Assembly (NCBI RefSeq): GCF_003672135.1
Contig: NC_039511.1
Span: forward strand, 14,968,464-15,032,463
DNA length: 64,000 nt
Direction of reading: 5' to 3'
Source of the DNA: Ooceraea biroi
Lineage: Eukaryota > Arthropoda > Insecta > Hymenoptera > Formicidae
Below the pieces are notes generated by a model. That model made no database searches and was not told the origin of the DNA. It was given only the letters and a program-made list of their open reading frames with translations. Positions 61,501-64,000 of the stretch are shown here, one piece after another (positions within the stretch are counted from its first letter, which is position 1; every line of letters begins with the position of its first letter). The translations under genes and the position numbers were made by a program.

Positions 61501-64000
61501 GCTTCTGTCGTTCGATCGTTTTCGATAAACATCGTCATTACATAACGATGAACGAAGTTTGTAGTATACATATTTGTAATTTAGATAGCTGCAGGAGGGA
61601 CCAAAAATCATCGATTATAAGTTACAATTTGATATAACATTTGTAATATTTTGTTGTAAGAATAGTAGAATTAATTTCTCCTTTTGCAAGTTAGTTTTTG
61701 ATGATTTTTTTGGCCCATCCTGTATAACGAGTTAAGCTTACTGTTGAAGATGCGTGAAAAGCTTTGTAAAAGGTGAGCTGAAGTTTGCTTGAATCAATAA
61801 TTTTGGAGTTCGATACCTTCCTATTTCAGGTAAATCTCGACTCCTCAATTCGATATAAGCTTTAGTGTGCGCTTCGTAATGATAATCTTCCTGACATCGT
61901 TAGTTGCATTAGATCCTTTAACGTGAGGTACCGAATTTTTAAAGAATTACGAGAAATATAATCTTAGTTATTAAAAAATACAGATTATTATATTTTATAA
62001 CGTGACATGATCCTTTATTCCGCTTTATTTTGTAATTTGTTACAAACTGAGAATTTTAATTATAATATCACACAAATTATATAGGGTCAATTTTATAAAG
62101 TTGTAGATTTTATGATAAATTTTGGAAATTTTAAATTGCTGTCTGTTTGACTAAATAATTCAAGTTTTTTTTAAATATTTGATAATTATTCATTACATCT
62201 TGATTATTGGCAATAAAATCGAAACGCGCGAACGACAGAAAATTACGAGCATTGCTCGATCGATTTCTTTCCGCAAATAAGAAGGTGGAAGATGGCATTA
62301 CAGAATTTTATTAACCCTCAATCGTCATAAAGATTGCAGATAATTTTATTTAAACATAGTACAGAGAATATCCATTTCATTTTTACTACAAACTCATAAG
62401 TGTTCGCTCAAATATTTCTTTTTAAATAATTAAAGATTCCATTGATCAAAATATTTGTTTGATTGTCAAAATAATTCACAATGATTTCTAATACAACATA
62501 TTTTGTATTTAAGCCATTTAATTTGAAGATAATTTTGACAAATTACTTGCATAGTTTTGTAAATAAAAGAAATATCTAAATAAAATATATTTATTATAAA
62601 TGTTTATTATAATTTCGACATATTTCTCCTTTTAAGAATTTTACTTTATAAAATATATTAGTATTAGGCACATGGTAGATATATTTATAAAGATCAAAGG
62701 ACAAATGGGCGTTTTGTTAACATGAAAATTGTGAACGAAGAGTAGACATGATAATTGAGGGTTAATAAGGATAGCCGCGGCATGCCTATATTAGTATATT
62801 TCTAGCCGCGGCGAGACCCAGCGCGTGCTGTTTCGACCCCCGAATAACGTCGCCGCCACCGACGGGCCAAGACTCAAGTAAGTCTCATGTGTCTCGCCGT
62901 TTTCTTTCACTACCATTTGGTCTAATCAAGGAATCACGTTTTACCATTGATTTTGCCGATTTTCTTAATGACTCAACTTAATCAGAAAGAGGAGAAATCC
63001 CAATGACATTCTTGAGCATTGACGATAACAATTTATTAACAGTTATTCCCATTCTTAATTAATCGTTACAAAAATTGACAAATTGCCAATACAATGGTCG
63101 TTATCAAACCCTGGCGGAAATTTTCTAAATTAATCAATATCTTTAAATTACAATATCCTTAAATTTTCATGTAATACATTTATACAATCTATTATTCCTT
63201 ACTTGGACCACTATCAAGGATTTCGATTGGCAGTTCGTATGCGTTTTAGCAATACAGAAGATGGCAGCAATATCGCGTTTCGGTCATCGTAATCGTAAAA
63301 TGCCTCGCGTTCAAATTTTTGGCAATCTTCTTAACCCTTCTCTGCATCCAGTCACGCTTATTAATAGTCTGGTCCGGATTCGCCTTTTTTTTTCTCGATA
63401 TTTCTCGCACAGAATCAGTTTCTGCACATGTCGTAAACTCAACGACGACGCTGACTTTGCAACACACACGCTGCGGTCGAACCAAATGTGGACAATTTTA
63501 TTCCTGCATGCCTATCCGTTGCTGTCGATTGTAATGCTTATTATTTTACTTCGCTGCACTTTCGTTTATTGCATGATGGGTGCGTTTATACAGATGTCCA
63601 GTATCGTTGTAGGATCTATCGTTCCTTTCCTGTGTTCTGCACAAGAAGATAATCGCTGACTCTGGAATACGTATATAGCTGCTGGATAGCATATGGTTAA
63701 TTTTTCATTATATATTGATCGCAAACGATACTGTACATGAAACATTCTCCTGGAATTATTATTTCTCACTATGCATTTCATTGCAAAAGCATCAAGCATC
63801 ACTAAATATATTATCACTATCCATTTCCGCAATTACATAAAAGCAGACAATTATAGAATATTTGCAATTATTGCAAATTTCCAATGGTCTGGTTCCATGG
63901 TTATAATAAATTGCAAGAGTTGCATTTTTAAATATATCATTATAATTTGTTATGGCATAATCCTTCAAAATTTTTATTCTTGCCAAGATTAAAAGCATTA
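32990..64000 (+). CDS. mmd: mind-meld-type ADAM (ADAM11/22/23-like), 3' end outside window
   Basis: Exons: 32990-33077, 45883-45933, 48204-48352, 48592-48648, 48780-48859, 48976-49045, 49476-49622, 50126-50329, 50618-50692, 50777-50949, 51176-51345, 51436-51599, 51695-51859, 52135-52439, 52521-52640, 52760-52841, 52983-53078 and 53355-53511; then a transmembrane exon (55596-55698 or 58305-58404), 60680-60832 and probably 62806-62877. All are in phase, about 893 residues. Domains: signal peptide (1-25); prodomain with Cys232 and a furin site RYKR at 260-263; metalloprotease domain with HMIGHNIGMSHD at 408-419; disintegrin domain with a NECD loop; Cys-rich domain; EGF module (CSGNGVC...CYCFPGW); transmembrane helix; basic cytoplasmic tail. 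The zinc histidines are intact but the catalytic Glu is Met, so it is probably a pseudoprotease, like vertebrate ADAM11/22/23 neuronal receptors. CLFNKP before the disintegrin domain also fits that group. Confidence 0.92.
35040..35620. promoter_or_regulatory. CpG-rich intronic island
   Basis: CpG-dense segment (runs such as CTCGCGCGAGCGCGC) ending in a GACGATGATGACGACGATG simple repeat, surrounded by AT-rich intron. Open frames on both strands have no protein features. An alternative promoter or enhancer is possible. Confidence 0.35.
35807..35836. repeat. perfect 13-bp inverted repeat
   Basis: GATTCCGTTTATA and its exact complement TATAAACGGAATC are separated by AGGA. Too short to be a full element; may be a relic of a foldback or a structured RNA site. 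Confidence 0.75.
36675..36855. mobile_element. palindromic MITE with an extra terminal arm
   Basis: The left arm (36675-36746) is the inverted counterpart of the right arm (36782-36855) over about 70 bp: GGATTGACCGGAAAATCCGTG against a complement reading GGATTGATCGAAAAGTTCGTG, then TAGCAAA and CAAAACTTTG blocks. A third, shorter inverted copy of the outer end lies between them (36747-36780), and CATTAAGAATTAA is directly repeated at 36734 and 36781. Ends look mariner-like; no coding capacity. Confidence 0.7.
38050..39300. promoter_or_regulatory. CpG-richer intronic region
   Basis: About 1.2 kb of raised GC and CpG inside the AT-rich first intron of mind-meld, with GAGCGAGCGAGCGAACG and similar runs. 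No recognisable exon. May be an alternative promoter or regulatory island. Confidence 0.3.
43402..43472. repeat. GA-rich simple sequence
   Basis: Polypurine tract of GA and GGGA units about 70 bp long, with a CT tract of opposite orientation following at about 43750-43778. Confidence 0.85.
43740..44530. repeat. diverged tandem repeats in intron 1
   Basis: Three diverged copies of a unit with landmarks CGAACCT..., CTCGAGYATGCT, GAACTTAGG, AGTCCTAGATAAA and TGYTCAGTCTCGT. AGTCCTAGATAAA is at 43892 and 44238, and a decayed CTCTAGATAA is near 44487. Unit spacing is about 346 and 250 bp. The copies do not keep an open frame. Confidence 0.6.
51303..51338 (+). other. degenerate ADAM zinc/active-site motif
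   Basis: Codons spell HMIGHNIGMSHD. The three histidines of the HExxHxxGxxHD motif are present (408, 412, 418) and the following Asp is kept, but position 2 is Met in place of the catalytic Glu. Zinc binding may survive; peptide hydrolysis should not. Confidence 0.9.
53512..55595 (+). other. mind-meld intron before the transmembrane exons
   Basis: AT-rich 2.1-kb intron containing a pogo-type MITE (54394-54876) and an alternating AT palindrome near 54704-54730. I saw no additional exon. Confidence 0.6.
54394..54876. mobile_element. non-autonomous pogo/Tigger-like element
   Basis: Starts CAGCGGACTTCCGTTAACTCG and ends AAAAGGAAGTCTACTG, so the ends are inverted repeats of the CAGTRGACTTCC type, flanked by TA on both sides (54392-54393 and 54877-54878). 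An internal TTTAGGCCGGAGATAG near the right end is also typical of pogo-like elements. 483 bp, no transposase frame. Inserted in a mind-meld intron. Confidence 0.75.
55596..55698 (+). CDS. mmd: mind-meld transmembrane exon, version A
   Basis: 103-nt exon flanked by TTTCAG and GTACAG. Enters in phase 1 and leaves in phase 2 (TAC AG|). Encodes a short glycine/asparagine juxtamembrane piece and a hydrophobic helix ending FLCFALMAVCYR. If the donor is not used, the frame runs on for about 20 codons into a Ser-rich tail and a stop at about 55765, a possible alternative C-terminus. Confidence 0.85.
55781..55876. repeat. (GAT)n microsatellite
   Basis: About 95 bp of nearly uninterrupted GAT trinucleotides, 80 bp downstream of transmembrane exon A. 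It lies between the two alternative exons. Confidence 0.95.
58305..58404 (+). CDS. mmd: mind-meld transmembrane exon, version B
   Basis: 100-nt exon flanked by CTTACAG and GTCAGT, with the same entry (1) and exit (2) phases as version A. Encodes a hydrophobic helix ending FVVFALMALCYR, clearly homologous to version A, with a different juxtamembrane peptide (ENYHGSN). The pattern is that of a tandem exon duplication used alternatively; including both would shift the frame. Confidence 0.82.
58521..58544. repeat. (CT)n microsatellite
   Basis: Pure CT run inside a longer CT-rich stretch, about 115 bp after transmembrane exon B. Confidence 0.9.
60680..60832 (+). CDS. mmd: mind-meld cytoplasmic exon 1
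   Basis: 153-nt exon (phase 2 in, phase 2 out) directly continuing CYR from either transmembrane exon. Encodes a basic stop-transfer start (RRKST) followed by a tail with SKKPPQKSYSG, a proline/lysine motif that could bind SH3 domains. Reading through its donor would reach a stop at about 60938 after 35 more residues. Confidence 0.8.
60833..62805 (+). other. intron between cytoplasmic exons
   Basis: AT-rich intron. It holds one MITE (61592-61722) and otherwise nothing recognised. Confidence 0.5.
61592..61722. mobile_element. short MITE, CAGGATGGGCCAAAAA-type ends
   Basis: Left end CAGGAGGGACCAAAAATCATC and right end GATGATTTTTTTGGCCCATCCTG are imperfect inverted repeats enclosing only about 85 bp. 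No coding capacity. The right end is flanked by TATA; the left flank has decayed. Confidence 0.65.
62806..62877 (+). CDS. mmd: mind-meld cytoplasmic exon 2 (probable)
   Basis: 72-nt GC-rich segment between TTTCTAG and GTAAGT in an AT-rich surrounding, matching phase 2 on both sides. Encodes a basic, proline-containing stretch (QRVLFRPPNNVAATDGPRLK). Composition and splice sites support an exon, but I do not recognise the peptide. The rest of the tail lies beyond the window. Confidence 0.6.
62878..64000 (+). other. intronic sequence at the window end
   Basis: AT-rich DNA with no recognised exon, RNA gene or repeat. Presumed to be a further mind-meld intron. Open frames near 63261-63659 are not supported by composition or motifs. 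Confidence 0.45.

Noticed and set aside
63261..63659. 132-codon open frame near the window end
   Set aside because: No domain, atypical composition, overlapping frames on both strands; judged a chance open frame in an intron.
1..64000. CRISPR arrays, bacterial operons, phage or plasmid features
   Set aside because: Spliceosomal introns, polyadenylation signals and metazoan proteins throughout show animal nuclear DNA; no regularly spaced repeat-spacer array was seen.

Overview
The window is animal nuclear DNA from an insect, most likely a hymenopteran such as an ant. The evidence is the gene content (arthropod-type Drep2 and mind-meld genes), the many short GT-AG introns in AT-rich spacer, CpG-rich promoters carrying GA/CT tracts, and several decayed mariner- and pogo-type miniature elements. 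I could not run a database search; the species guess and orthology rest on recognised protein motifs.

Five protein-coding genes can be assembled exon by exon. From left to right they are: a PPTC7-type mitochondrial PP2C phosphatase (minus strand, five exons, 450-2407); DRG1, a translation-associated GTPase (plus, eight exons, 4423-6342); a CEP131/AZI1 (dilatory-like) coiled-coil centriole/cilium protein (minus, ten exons, 6963-9999); a Drep2-like CIDE-N protein (plus, 11705-20480, with a 12-nt first coding exon); and a large ADAM gene of the mind-meld (ADAM11/22/23-like) group (plus, 32990 to beyond the window end). Reading frame is kept across every junction, and the PPTC7, DRG1, CEP131 and Drep2 models close as complete open frames of 312, 367, 643 and 502 residues.

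PPTC7 and DRG1 are divergent, with about 2 kb between their starts that holds a transposon remnant. DRG1 and CEP131 are convergent. CEP131 and Drep2 are divergent around a CpG-rich, GA-tract promoter. Drep2 and mind-meld run in the same direction, 12.5 kb apart. The right half of the window is almost all mind-meld: a 12.8-kb first intron, a compact block of exons (48204-53511), then widely spaced transmembrane and cytoplasmic exons. The first three genes are housekeeping or ciliary. Drep2 and mind-meld have neural homologues (family knowledge), but nothing in the sequence shows that the five genes work together.

The most interesting signals are these. The mind-meld active site keeps all three zinc histidines but has lost the catalytic glutamate. 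Two tandem, phase-matched transmembrane exons (55596-55698 and 58305-58404) look mutually exclusive. The Drep2 start codon overlaps the stop of a two-codon uORF. A duplication inside a Drep2 intron carries a decayed copy of the exon 3 splice donor. There is also a 24-bp near-perfect hairpin, several MITEs, and a pervasive degenerate GATTC/TTGGATCC-type cryptic repeat. I did not find a wholly new multi-gene system.
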